In this document: piece after piece, positions 16,890-25,600 of the stretch
How the letters are laid out: every line of letters begins with the position of its first letter
Numbering within the stretch: the stretch's first letter is position 1
NCBI GenBank assembly: GCA_029261405.1
Contig: JAJDBK010000052.1
Coordinates: 1-39,544, forward strand
From: Nitrospinaceae bacterium
Lineage (GTDB): Bacteria; Nitrospinota_A; UBA7883; JAJDBK01
DNA length: 39,544 bases
Direction of reading: 5' to 3'
Notes under the pieces: model-generated
What the model was told of the DNA's origin: nothing
The model's input: only the letters and a program-made list of their open reading frames with translations
Databases searched by the model: none
Position numbers and translations under genes: made by a program

Positions 16890-17654
16890 ATGCGATTTGA
16901 GAAAGTTATTAGCCCTTTGGAGCTTTACAGGTTCCCGTTTCTTGACGGTCACGGTTTCACAACGTTCGTTACAGGTCGTGGCGGAGGTGTCAGCCGAGCG
17001 CCTTATGAAACACTGAACACCGCCGCAAGCTCCGGCGATCCTGTCGGTAACGTTGCGGAAAATATGAGCAGGATAGAAACCTTCCTCGGGACGGGTAAAA
17101 TCGCCACATGCAACCAGGTTCATAGTGATGAAATCGTTACGGTCGATAGTTCTGATCCTGGCTCTCCTGTCTGCGCGGACGCCATCATGGTAACGGTTCC
17201 GAACGTGGCTGTGGCGGTAAGGACGGCTGACTGTCTCCCGGCCATTATCGTCGATCCGATCAATAAGGCCGCCTGTGCGGTCCACGCCGGCAGGAAAGGA
17301 ACCGAGCTTGCTATCATCGGGAAAGCTGTCGAAAAGATGAGCTCACATACCGGTAGCGATCCGTCATCTCTCGTTGTCGGGATTGGCCCCTGCATTCACC
17401 AATGTTGTTACGAGGTGGACGAAGAGAGCGCAGAGCTTTTCCATACAATGACTGGTGGTAATGGTGGCAGGTATATCGATATCGTATCGGCTAACATAAA
17501 GTCGTTGATAAACGCTGGTGTCGACCGTAAAAATATTCACGACAGCGACATCTGCACATCGTGCGAGAACCGGCGGTTTTTCTCTTACCGTAGCGACAAT
17601 CAGAATACAGGCAGGTTTTTAACTGGGGTGATGATTCAGGGTAAAACGATGTGA
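16890..17654 (+). CDS. pgeF: PgeF/YfiH-family laccase-domain protein (peptidoglycan editing factor)
   Basis: The protein has 254 residues. The zinc site of the family is visible: His78 in CNQVHSD, Cys115 in RTADCLP and His132 in AVHAGRKGT. Family members hydrolyse or phosphorolyse purine nucleosides, and PgeF removes wrongly incorporated residues from peptidoglycan precursors. The usual VHAGWRG reads VHAGRKG here, a small departure that keeps the His ligand. A Cys-rich segment IGPCIHQCCYEV and SDICTSC are also typical. No strong ribosome binding site is seen before the ATG. The last codons overlap the OpgC-like gene by 4 nt (GTGA), so the two are co-translated. Confidence 0.88.
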   Translation: MRFEKVISPLELYRFPFLDGHGFTTFVTGRGGGVSRAPYETLNTAASSGDPVGNVAENMSRIETFLGTGKIATCNQVHSDEIVTVDSSDPGSPVCADAIMVTVPNVAVAVRTADCLPAIIVDPINKAACAVHAGRKGTELAIIGKAVEKMSSHTGSDPSSLVVGIGPCIHQCCYEVDEESAELFHTMTGGNGGRYIDIVSANIKSLINAGVDRKNIHDSDICTSCENRRFFSYRSDNQNTGRFLTGVMIQGKTM

Positions 17655-18760
17655 AAAGGGATCCAAGGGTTGATTTCTGGCGAGGTTTGGCGCTAATTGC
17701 AATTCTGATAAACCATATAGAATATTTGACATCAAACAGGCTGGTTTCGTTTTTCACAGAGAGGCCGTTAGGTTACTCCGACATGTCACAAGTGTTCGTG
17801 ATGTTGTCTGGCTACAGCTACGGTTTAGCTTATCAGCAAATATTAATCAGGGACGGATACAGGCAGGTTTTCGCTAAATCTTTCTATCGGTCGTTTACCA
17901 TCTACTCGTACCACTGCATCGTAGTAATGTTGCTGTTATTTTTCTTTTTGGCCCCGTTTGCCGAATACAAAAAAAATCCTTTCCTCATGCATGGCATGGA
18001 TCGGATGATTGACCAACCCACCTCGTATATCATCGAAATGCTGAGCCTGACCAACTTTCCTGAAATCATTTCAATATTACCGCTCTACGTGATTTTGCTG
18101 GCAGTTGCTCCTTTTTTGATTATTGCATACGAGAAGAACCGGCTTCTGGCAATTACTCTGTCGGCCAGCGCCTATTGTTATTCGCAAGCGTACCATTTGT
18201 CGATTCTGACCGATTTCACTAATATCTACATCCCATTCAGCAAGAATAATTTCAATCCACTTGCGTGGCAGTTTCTGTTTTTTATTGCCATGACATTGGG
18301 AGTAAAAAGGATCTCCAACCAGAGGATAGAGTTTGGCGCGATAGCAAAATATTTTTCGATGGCGTTCCTTGTTATCGTGTTCATGACCTATAAGATCATA
18401 AGACCACTTCTTAACAGAGGTTATATTAACCTGGACGTGCAATGGCTTACGGAACCGTTTGACAAAACATTTCTTACGCCAGCTATATTAATACATGCGC
18501 TTTGTCTATGGCTCCTGTTTGTTATGATATCACCCAAAAGTGAGGTATATGGAAAATCTGCGCTGGTCAAGGCTTTTATTCTATGCGGTAAGAACTCTAT
18601 AGAAGTATATGCCCTGGGTATGATATTGGCTTTTTCATCATACTATTTTTTTCATGAGCTTGACGGAGGATTGGTGTCGCTAATAACGATTGAGATCATT
18701 GCGATTGCCTTGAGTTTATCGTTAATTCCACTCAAAACCATATACCTGAAAGGGACTTAA
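17651..18760 (+). CDS. OpgC-like multi-pass membrane acyltransferase/modification protein
   Basis: The protein has 369 residues and about ten hydrophobic segments. The N-terminus RDPRVDFWRGLALIAILINHI is the signature start of OpgC proteins, followed by FVMLSGYSYGLAY. OpgC adds succinyl groups to osmoregulated periplasmic glucans, and related proteins acylate other surface glycans. No opgGH genes are in the window, so the substrate may instead be the polysaccharide encoded on the opposite strand. The GTG start sits on the pgeF stop (GTGA). Confidence 0.75.
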   Translation: MKRDPRVDFWRGLALIAILINHIEYLTSNRLVSFFTERPLGYSDMSQVFVMLSGYSYGLAYQQILIRDGYRQVFAKSFYRSFTIYSYHCIVVMLLLFFFLAPFAEYKKNPFLMHGMDRMIDQPTSYIIEMLSLTNFPEIISILPLYVILLAVAPFLIIAYEKNRLLAITLSASAYCYSQAYHLSILTDFTNIYIPFSKNNFNPLAWQFLFFIAMTLGVKRISNQRIEFGAIAKYFSMAFLVIVFMTYKIIRPLLNRGYINLDVQWLTEPFDKTFLTPAILIHALCLWLLFVMISPKSEVYGKSALVKAFILCGKNSIEVYALGMILAFSSYYFFHELDGGLVSLITIEIIAIALSLSLIPLKTIYLKGT

Positions 18761-18865
18761 CTTACCTGCAAACACTTAAATTGGGCGGTTTCAAGATTCC
18801 AGCGCAACACCTTTGATATGGTATCTTGCAAGGAGCCTGTCAGACTTGGGATGATTCTGCTACAA

Positions 18866-18897
18866 AGTGGCGCCACTGGCTGTGGCCGAGCCACTGG
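18866..18897. repeat. Palindrome and inverted dispersed copy of the 1.9-kb repeat core
   Basis: AGTGGCGCCACT (18866-18877) is a perfect 12-bp palindrome. It runs into a 21-bp segment (18877-18897) whose reverse complement matches 1962-1982 at 19 of 21 positions. GCCACTGG occurs twice within 30 bp. It lies in the 225-bp gap before the MinD-like gene, which otherwise holds only a promoter. Confidence 0.6.
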
Positions 18898-18914
18898 TCA
18901 TGCAACCTTTTGTT

Positions 18915-18942
18915 TTGTTATGGTGGTTCGTGCGGCTATAAT
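18915..18942 (+). promoter_or_regulatory. Sigma-70-like promoter of the MinD-like gene
   Basis: TTGTTA (18915-18920) and a perfect TATAAT (18937-18942) are 16 bp apart, 43 bp before the ATG. The promoter starts 18 bp after the repeat copy. Confidence 0.5.
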
Positions 18943-18985
18943 GGTGCGCTATGGAGAACAATCAATATCCACGCCGGATTAACAG

Positions 18986-20287
18986 ATGAAAAAAATTGTA
19001 GCCGTAACGAGTGGTGGGCCGGGGGCTGGTAAAACAACCATTGCGCTCAACCTTGCCATTACCTTGAACAGAGGAGGGGATCGAACGGCTCTTCTGGATA
19101 CTGATCTTGGACTGAGCAACGTTGCCACCCTTCTGGGGTCTCAACCGGAGCTTACTTTGTACGACCTTTTGTTCCAGGGGCGGAAACTTGAGGATATCGT
19201 GGTCAACGGTCCTCTTGATGTATCCATTATCCCGGGAGGAACAGGCTTAAAGGAGCTGTCGGCTATCAGTGCGGAAGAGTACGGGTATCTTGCAGACCAG
19301 TTATCAACCATCGAAAATTACGACTACCTGATCGTCGATACTTCAGATGGTTTTTCACCCGGTAATTCCCCATTCCTTATGGCCGCTGATAGCGTAGTGG
19401 TGGTGGTCACTTCCGAACGATCTTCTATAGAAAGCGGGATCAATCTCTTTCAATCATTAGCAGAAAACGGGTATTCGGGAGAATTACTGCTGGCGCCGAA
19501 CAAGTTTTCAAGCGCCGATAGTGTCATCTCATGCGTACGGGAGTTCGAGAGTTTAAGCCGGAAATCCCCTTCCCTTGACATCTCCTCCTTGCCTCCAATA
19601 TTGAAGGACAAGGTCATTACCAACGCCATGATTAAACAGAAGCCATTTATGTTGACTGCGCGAAACAGCGCGGTGGGCAAGGGTTTCCAGAAATTTGCTG
19701 ATACTTTGGTGGAAGGGGCCGGAGGGGTGGTTAAACCTTCAGATTACATCATGGCGATTGCGAAAATCGTCACAGGCTCTAAGAATGAGGTTCCGGAAGA
19801 GATTTCGTTGGCCCCGGAGCTTGAGAGACTGAAACCAGAAATCACTATTGAATCGAGGGAAGAACTGATTCCCACTCTTGATGAGCTACCGGTTCTTCGG
19901 GTGGCAACGGGTAGTGAGAAAATCAGACTTGAAGTGGAAGAACCTGACTCTTGCATTGAAACGAACGAGCGCGAAATTCCGACTACTGTTGGATTATCGA
20001 GCAACCCGGAGTTGAGTTCGGCCATTATCAAGTCTCAAAACGCCATGATTAAAGCATTCGAGAAGAATTCGGCCATCCAGCAGAAAACCATCGAAACCCT
20101 GGAACGGCTTATTCAGATAGTCACCTCACAAGGATTGGCCTCTGCTCAAGGGACACTGGCGCCACCGGCGGACGCTCCCCCATTGCTTCGCTCGTCGAAG
20201 AAACCGCCACCACCGCTCGAATCGAAAGACGTTAAAATGTCCTTTCTCGACTTTGACGCATTTATGAAAAAGACCGAAATTGGGTAG
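18986..20287 (+). CDS. Atypical MinD/FlhG-like P-loop ATPase with C-terminal extension
   Basis: The protein has 433 residues. The N-terminal part of about 250 residues is a MinD/ParA-type ATPase: Walker A SGGPGAGKTT (9-18), switch LLDTDLGLSN (Asp39) and LIVDTSDG (Asp118). The deviant Walker A of this family has a signature lysine (SGKGGVGKT); here that position is Gly, leaving a plain GxxxxGKT loop. The usual DTPAG is DTSDG. From about 255 to 433 there is an acidic/Pro-rich extension with a predicted helix (about 345-375) not found in FlhG or MinD. Relatives place flagella, pili or division machinery at membranes, but none of those genes is adjacent, so the cargo is unknown. The ribosome binding site is weak. 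Confidence 0.75.
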   Translation: MKKIVAVTSGGPGAGKTTIALNLAITLNRGGDRTALLDTDLGLSNVATLLGSQPELTLYDLLFQGRKLEDIVVNGPLDVSIIPGGTGLKELSAISAEEYGYLADQLSTIENYDYLIVDTSDGFSPGNSPFLMAADSVVVVVTSERSSIESGINLFQSLAENGYSGELLLAPNKFSSADSVISCVREFESLSRKSPSLDISSLPPILKDKVITNAMIKQKPFMLTARNSAVGKGFQKFADTLVEGAGGVVKPSDYIMAIAKIVTGSKNEVPEEISLAPELERLKPEITIESREELIPTLDELPVLRVATGSEKIRLEVEEPDSCIETNEREIPTTVGLSSNPELSSAIIKSQNAMIKAFEKNSAIQQKTIETLERLIQIVTSQGLASAQGTLAPPADAPPLLRSSKKPPPPLESKDVKMSFLDFDAFMKKTEIG

Positions 20288-20318
20288 CGAGTCTGGTCTC
20301 GATAAAGGGGCGGTTAAA

Positions 20319-21017
20319 TTGGAAAATCGCTGGCGCCTCTTCTTCCTGGTCCCTTTAACAGCGTACCTGTTCCCTCATCTGTTCCTTCTGACCGGCGGAT
20401 ATGAAAGTTATATAATGCCTACTCCAAGAGAGTACGGTTATGTGGAAAACGGTACGGCGCTCTTCTTTCTGCTGGCTGGCTGTTATGCGTTTTACCTGGC
20501 GACAATTACAGGTAAAGGATTGAACATCCTTCGATTCGGATTGATCTTTGTCGGGCTTACAGCCATTTGGGTTGCGATGGAGGAGATCAGCTACGGTCAG
20601 CATTTTTTCAGCTACGATCCGCCAGACTGGTTTCTTAAGCACAATAAAAATAAAGAGTTCAATCTTCACAATCTGGGCAATGACGCTCCTTCATACGCTC
20701 TCAAAACCATTGGTTATATTGTGGTGTCGTTTGCGGGCATCATAGCGCCGCTATTTGCCGCTTATACGAAAATTGCTTTGCCCGCTTTTCTGGAAATCGC
20801 CATTCCCTCCGTCCCGATGGTAATTCCGAGCCTGTTTCATCTCTTTGCAAACCTTCCGAAAAATATTATCAGAGCGTTTCCGGGTGGTGATGATTATGTA
20901 CACTCAACCTACTATTTTTCCGAATCGGGTGAGTATGAAGAATATATGCTGGGGATATGGGCTATAATGTTTCTGGTCTCGTTTCACCGCTCCCTCAATA
21001 ACAGAACACACCCATAG
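20319..21017 (+). CDS. Uncharacterised polytopic membrane protein ('EEISxGQ...NLHN' family)
   Basis: The protein has 232 residues and about six hydrophobic segments. A conserved luminal-type block reads EEISYGQHFF, a gap of about 20 residues, then EFNLHN. I recognise this EEISxGQ...NLHN pattern from widespread uncharacterised bacterial membrane proteins; no activity is known to me. A second acidic motif, EYEEYMLG, lies near the C-terminus. The TTG at 20319 with AAGGGG eight bases upstream is preferred over the TTG at 20280, which would overlap the preceding gene and add a polar leader. The gene end overlaps the convergent fakA-like stop by 23 nt. Confidence 0.65.
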   Translation: MENRWRLFFLVPLTAYLFPHLFLLTGGYESYIMPTPREYGYVENGTALFFLLAGCYAFYLATITGKGLNILRFGLIFVGLTAIWVAMEEISYGQHFFSYDPPDWFLKHNKNKEFNLHNLGNDAPSYALKTIGYIVVSFAGIIAPLFAAYTKIALPAFLEIAIPSVPMVIPSLFHLFANLPKNIIRAFPGGDDYVHSTYYFSESGEYEEYMLGIWAIMFLVSFHRSLNNRTHP

Positions 21018-22755
21018 AGCCGGGGCCGCAGTGGGTGACCACAACTGGCGATGCGGAGCCTGTAATAAGTGATTTTACCGGGAGGTTTTCCTTTATCTTC
21101 CGGATCAACTCGTCAGCAAGTTCCGGTTCATCAGTCGATACAACAGCGTACATCCCTTCAAAACCTTCCACTTGCGCATCTTGCTCCAGGAGTTTAATCA
21201 GCTTATCGACCATTCTTTTGCGTCCGAATCCTTTTTCACAAGGAAGTATCTTTCCGTCCGTATACCGCAGTATAGGCTTTAAACCAAACATCTGCCCCAA
21301 CAGTTTTTCGCCCTGTCCGATCCTGCCGCCTCTGGCCAGGTGTTCCAGGCTATCGACGGTGACGTAGTCGCGCAGTTTTTTCTTGATTACATCAAGCCTG
21401 GCGGTTATCTCCTCCATAGAACACCCCGCCCCGGCCATTTTCGCCGCTTCCAGAATCATCATGCCCATGCCGAGGGAGACATGCCCGGAATCGTAACTTG
21501 TCACTTCGGTTCCATCGAAATCATCCCCCCATTTTTTTCCGACCTGCCACGTTCCAGAGAGAGTAGATGAGACGTAAATGCCAAGTATCCGGTCGCAATC
21601 GACGCTTAGATGCTCCATACATTGAAGGAAATCGGAGGCTTTCGGCAGGCTTGTCCTCGGCAATACTTCTGATAGTTTCAGTTTTTCATAAAACTCTTCC
21701 GCCGATAAATCTACCCGGTCCCTGTACCCCTTCTCCCCGAAAATAACCTGAAGCGGAGCCATCTCTATTCCGAGTTCTTCTCTGGTCTTCAGGTCAAGAT
21801 CGCAGGTGGAGTCGGTCATTATCCGAATATGCTGATGGTTCGACGATCTGGCGGCGCTCTGTTCCACCATATCGTCAACTTTGCTCTTTACCATGTCGCC
21901 ATACGATCCGAGAATGTCGAAAACCAGATCAGGATCGTTTGTGTGTATATGTACCTTGAGCAGACCATCCCCGCCGGTGACGATAAGGGAGTCGCCGAGC
22001 GGGTTGAGTTTATCGACCACAGATTTTCGGTCGAATTTATCGCAATGCGCCAGCCCTTCGGTACAATAACGGCGCTTTATCTTATTTTCGGCGCCTGAAA
22101 AGACCTTTTTGAGAGGTTCGAGGGCTGTATGGATAAGCTCTCCTTTCAGGAACATCAGCGCCCCCTCCCAGAAAAGAAGGAATCCGTGAGCGCCGGAGTC
22201 TACAATATCATTCTCTTTCAGCAGTTGCATCTCATCTTTTGTCTCTTCCAGCGACTTTCGCCCCGACTCGACCATACATTCTATGGCGTGTTTCATATCC
22301 TCGATTTCACCCTGCATTCGGGTGAGGTTATCGACTGTCTTCCTGATGACGGTAAGGATCGTTCCCTCCTTCGGATCGGCAAGGGAGGCGTAGGCGGCGT
22401 CCTTGCCGTTGGATATGGCTACAACGAAGTTTTGCGGGTCTATTTTGGATGCGTCTTTCAGGGCCAGAAACATTCCGTGGAAAAACTCGGCCAGGATTAT
22501 TCCTGAGTTGCCCCGGGCTTCCATTCGAAGTTTGCCAGACAAGGTTTCCAGCACAAATGGGAGGGAGTGATCGTCAATGGAAGATAGCGCGTCAACGGCG
22601 TTATTCATGGTGTCGGCCATGTTCGAGCCAGTATCACCGTCAGGTACAGGAAAAACGTTTATGCTGTTTAAGTATTCTCGCCCTTCGGAGATTCGCCTTG
22701 AACCAGCGATGAAAATATCCCTGAATCTTCCGCCGTCGAGAGATGAATGGGGCAC
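20995..22755 (-). CDS. DAK2-DegV fusion: fatty acid kinase and fatty-acid-binding subunit in one chain
   Basis: The protein has 586 residues. Residues about 1-205 are a DhaL/DAK2 kinase domain with PVPDGDTGSN (36-45), RGNSG (81-85) and DSGAHG (186-191). A middle domain to about 300 contains VHIHTNDP (268-275). Residues about 308-586 are a DegV/FakB domain with MTDSTCDL (313-320), RTSLPKAS (367-374) and VSSTLSGTW (395-403). In Firmicutes the ATP-binding FakA and the fatty-acid-holding FakB are separate proteins that phosphorylate fatty acids; here both are joined. GTG start with AGGAG six bases upstream. It is in the same orientation as the flippase-like gene and ends over its convergent neighbour. 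Confidence 0.85.
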   Translation of the reverse strand: MPHSSLDGGRFRDIFIAGSRRISEGREYLNSINVFPVPDGDTGSNMADTMNNAVDALSSIDDHSLPFVLETLSGKLRMEARGNSGIILAEFFHGMFLALKDASKIDPQNFVVAISNGKDAAYASLADPKEGTILTVIRKTVDNLTRMQGEIEDMKHAIECMVESGRKSLEETKDEMQLLKENDIVDSGAHGFLLFWEGALMFLKGELIHTALEPLKKVFSGAENKIKRRYCTEGLAHCDKFDRKSVVDKLNPLGDSLIVTGGDGLLKVHIHTNDPDLVFDILGSYGDMVKSKVDDMVEQSAARSSNHQHIRIMTDSTCDLDLKTREELGIEMAPLQVIFGEKGYRDRVDLSAEEFYEKLKLSEVLPRTSLPKASDFLQCMEHLSVDCDRILGIYVSSTLSGTWQVGKKWGDDFDGTEVTSYDSGHVSLGMGMMILEAAKMAGAGCSMEEITARLDVIKKKLRDYVTVDSLEHLARGGRIGQGEKLLGQMFGLKPILRYTDGKILPCEKGFGRKRMVDKLIKLLEQDAQVEGFEGMYAVVSTDEPELADELIRKIKENLPVKSLITGSASPVVVTHCGPGSMGVFCY

Positions 22756-22796
22756 AATAGTCTCCTGATATTCGTTTCCGCCCCATTATAGCGAAA

Positions 22797-23816
22797 TTAT
22801 TGCTCTTCTTGTTCGGCTGTCTCTTTTATCTCGTTGATAGAAAGTTTTTCAAGCCACAGAAAAACGATTCCAGGGATCATGTTGGTTATAAACATGGTGG
22901 CGTGCATTACGATAGCCATCGACAAGGCAAGTTCCTCACCCACGCCGTAAAACGCCAGGGCCGCCATGGTGGCGGCGTGAAAGGGGCCAACGAATCCGGG
23001 GGAAGGGATCATGACACCGATAACCTGGCCCATCAATACGAGGTAGGTTGCAATAAATGGGAGGTCGCGCAAACCAAACGCATGAAAGAAACCGATGTTA
23101 AGACCCCCGGCAATGGACCAGAAGACCACACTCCAGATCGTTATGGCTATCATATGATGACCGCTTGCCAGAACGTCAAAACCGGTGCGGAACGATTCGA
23201 GTAGCTCCCTGATTTGGCCCTTATATTTTTCCGGCATGACATTAATGGAAAAGTCGATGACCCGCTCCACCCAATGGACTCTTTTGTAGAGCAGAAACAG
23301 GGCGGTAAAAACGGTCAGATAAAAACCCGCCACAAAGTAACCAGTGGTTTTGAGGGTCGCCCAGTAGGCCTGTTTCTCCTCAGGAGCGTCTACGACAAGT
23401 AGTACTATCAGAATCAGAACAACAACCGATAGACCGTCGATGGAGCGTTCTATGACGACGGTTCCCATGGCGGCGCTTTTACTTATCGACTCCCGTTTTC
23501 CGATTAGCCATGCTCGCAGGAACTCACCGATTCTGGCCGGCAGTACCATGTTCGCCAGGAACCCTATGGCAGTTGCCATAGTGGTGTTGTAGTGGGAAAC
23601 CTTCTTGATCGGATCGAGGAAATAGCGCCACCTTACGGCCCGGATATAGATCAGGATCATTTCTATAATTGCCGTGGGAATGATCCACCAGTAGTTAACA
23701 CTCTGCAATGAGGACCAGACGGTGTTAAAGTCGTATCTGGCGATGGCCCACGCAATGAACCCGAAGGCGATGGCAAACCCGACCCAATATCCTGTCTGGC
23801 TCTTTGTAGATTTCAT
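22797..23816 (-). CDS. Flippase-like/LPG-synthase transmembrane-domain protein
   Basis: The protein has 339 residues and about eight hydrophobic segments. The family markers RAVRWRYFL, ANMVLPARIGEFLRAWLI and ERSIDGLSVVVLI are present, and a C-terminal PSPGFVGPFHAA loop follows. This is the lysylphosphatidylglycerol-synthase TM region family (UPF0104/AglD-like), whose isolated members flip or transfer lipid-linked substrates. No aminoacyl-transferase domain follows, so it is the TM-only form. The start ATG has a poorly placed AAGG. It lies 41 bp upstream of the DAK2-DegV fusion on the same strand, suggesting shared lipid-related work. Confidence 0.8.
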   Translation of the reverse strand: MKSTKSQTGYWVGFAIAFGFIAWAIARYDFNTVWSSLQSVNYWWIIPTAIIEMILIYIRAVRWRYFLDPIKKVSHYNTTMATAIGFLANMVLPARIGEFLRAWLIGKRESISKSAAMGTVVIERSIDGLSVVVLILIVLLVVDAPEEKQAYWATLKTTGYFVAGFYLTVFTALFLLYKRVHWVERVIDFSINVMPEKYKGQIRELLESFRTGFDVLASGHHMIAITIWSVVFWSIAGGLNIGFFHAFGLRDLPFIATYLVLMGQVIGVMIPSPGFVGPFHAATMAALAFYGVGEELALSMAIVMHATMFITNMIPGIVFLWLEKLSINEIKETAEQEEQ

Positions 23817-23886
23817 TTATGGCTTAATAACCTTGCGGAAAATGAAAGTCAGACCTTTATGTCCCGCAAAGTATAAAAAACCTTTC

Positions 23887-24531
23887 TTATTCTGTTGGGC
23901 TATCGGGTTTAATTGGCGATGTGACCGCCCGGTTCACAAGGCTCTCGAACGCAGAGACAAGCCCCGGACTGTACCAGTCACCCGGTCCTATCAGGTGATG
24001 CATGATGGTACCTTCCTTGTCGATAAGAAAAGTCTCCGGCACACCGGTCATATTATAGTTTTTGGCCGCTATCTGTCCCGGATCGAAGGCTACCGGAAAA
24101 GTCAGGCCCAGCTCTTTCATGAAAGGTTCAACCAGTTCGGTCTTCTCATCGATGCTGACCGTGAGCATTTCAAACGGCTTTCCTTCAAAATGCTTGTATA
24201 GCTTCTGCATTGAAGGCATCTCCTCACGGCATGGCGGGCACCAGGTGGCCCAGAAGTTCAGCAGAACAACCTTGCCCCGGTAGTCTGACAGCGTCATGGT
24301 TCCGCCGCCCATGAGCGGAAGTGAAAAATCGGGCGCCACTTTCCCTTCCATTACCGACTTGGGGCGTTCTTTCTCGCCGACGTTTGGATTGGCCCTTCGG
24401 GCTTCCTCAATGGTTGGCAGTGGCAGTTCCCGACTCTTCTCGATTTTCCAGAACATGGTTGTTGCCAGCAGAACCAGAGTCAAAAGACCGAACGGGGTCC
24501 ACTTGGTAACGTTATCGACGGTTGCGCCCAT
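23887..24531 (-). CDS. TlpA/ResA-like membrane-anchored thioredoxin
   Basis: The protein has 214 residues. A single N-terminal membrane anchor (about 13-30) is followed by a periplasmic thioredoxin fold with WCPPC (97-101) and cis-Pro in TGVPETFLID. This is the TlpA/ResA layout, used to reduce disulphides in the periplasm, often for c-type cytochrome maturation. A haem-motif lipoprotein occurs at 3.7 kb, but no ccm genes are here. The ATG has GAGG eight bases upstream. It is divergent from pdxA across 65 bp. It lies 70 bp upstream of the flippase-like gene on the same strand. Confidence 0.88.
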   Translation of the reverse strand: MGATVDNVTKWTPFGLLTLVLLATTMFWKIEKSRELPLPTIEEARRANPNVGEKERPKSVMEGKVAPDFSLPLMGGGTMTLSDYRGKVVLLNFWATWCPPCREEMPSMQKLYKHFEGKPFEMLTVSIDEKTELVEPFMKELGLTFPVAFDPGQIAAKNYNMTGVPETFLIDKEGTIMHHLIGPGDWYSPGLVSAFESLVNRAVTSPIKPDSPTE

Positions 24532-24596
24532 CGGATAATCCTCTAAAATGAATAATTCAGCGCTACAGTGTAACCCTCATAGGTTTTAACGATCAA

Positions 24597-25592
24597 ATGA
24601 AAAAAAGAGACAAGCCCATAGCGGTCACAATGGGGGACCCGGCTGGAGTAGGCCCGGAGACGATTCTCAAAGCGTTCCATAAGCTCTCGAAAACTGATCG
24701 AAACCGGCTTTTGCTCTTCGGTGATATCGGTTATTTCAGGAAACTCGACAGGAAACTGAAGACTGGCGTTACGGTAATGGCTCTGGAACGGGCTGATTCC
24801 GGGGCCGATTGTCTGAGGGTAGAACCGGTTACTCCGATAAATTTCAGGTTTGCCGAATTCGGGAAAATCGATAAAAGGTTTGGAACTGTGGCGATGGAGT
24901 CGGTCGTAAAAGCTATGACAGCGGTTATGGAAGGCCGTTGCGCGTGTATGGTAACAGCCCCGATAAACAAAGGTTCGGTCAACCTGGCGGGGTTCAAGGT
25001 AGCGGGACATACCGAGTTCCTGGCGCAAAAGTCTGGCGCAAAAGATGTGGTCATGATGCTAACCTCCAAAAAGCTTAGTGTGGCGTTGGTTACTACTCAT
25101 CTTGCGCTCAAGGATGTGGCAAAGAGGCTCTCGAACAGAAAGATTGAGAAAACCATACTGCTTGTTGACCAGTTTATGAATTCATACCGGAAGGAACCGG
25201 GCCGGATCGCTGTTACCGGATTGAATCCTCATGCGGGTGACGGCTCTCTTTTCGGCTCCGAGGAGGAACAGCTGATTGCTCCAGCCATTGAGTCGGCCCG
25301 GAGGAAATGCTTAAGCGAGCTATCCGGGCCTCATCCGGCGGACACAATGTTCACACCGCAAAGCAGAAAAAAGTATGATGTCGCCATCGCCATGTATCAT
25401 GATCAGGGGTTGATTCCGGTCAAGGCGCTCGGTTTTGGAGAAACGATAAACGTTACGATAGGTCTTCCATTTTTGCGCGTTTCGGTGGACCATGGAACGG
25501 CTTTTGATATCGCAGGAGAAAACCTGGCGGAACCTGCGCCGATGGTCCATGCGATAAAGACCGCCAGACAAATGCTTCAGGGGAAGTGGTAG
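24597..25592 (+). CDS. pdxA: 4-hydroxythreonine-4-phosphate dehydrogenase
   Basis: The protein has 331 residues, the usual length of PdxA. Family motifs: MGDPAGVGPE near the N-terminus, GHTEFLA (zinc His), GLNPHAGDGSLFGSEE, and AMYHDQGLIPVKALGF. It oxidises 4-phosphohydroxy-L-threonine in pyridoxal phosphate synthesis, in the cytoplasm. No strong ribosome binding site is seen. It overlaps the next frame at its stop and heads a compact string pdxA-rsmA-phoB-phoR. The pdxA-rsmA pairing is a classical bacterial gene neighbourhood. Confidence 0.95.
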   Translation: MKKRDKPIAVTMGDPAGVGPETILKAFHKLSKTDRNRLLLFGDIGYFRKLDRKLKTGVTVMALERADSGADCLRVEPVTPINFRFAEFGKIDKRFGTVAMESVVKAMTAVMEGRCACMVTAPINKGSVNLAGFKVAGHTEFLAQKSGAKDVVMMLTSKKLSVALVTTHLALKDVAKRLSNRKIEKTILLVDQFMNSYRKEPGRIAVTGLNPHAGDGSLFGSEEEQLIAPAIESARRKCLSELSGPHPADTMFTPQSRKKYDVAIAMYHDQGLIPVKALGFGETINVTIGLPFLRVSVDHGTAFDIAGENLAEPAPMVHAIKTARQMLQGKW

Positions 25593-25600
25593 ATACCTTT

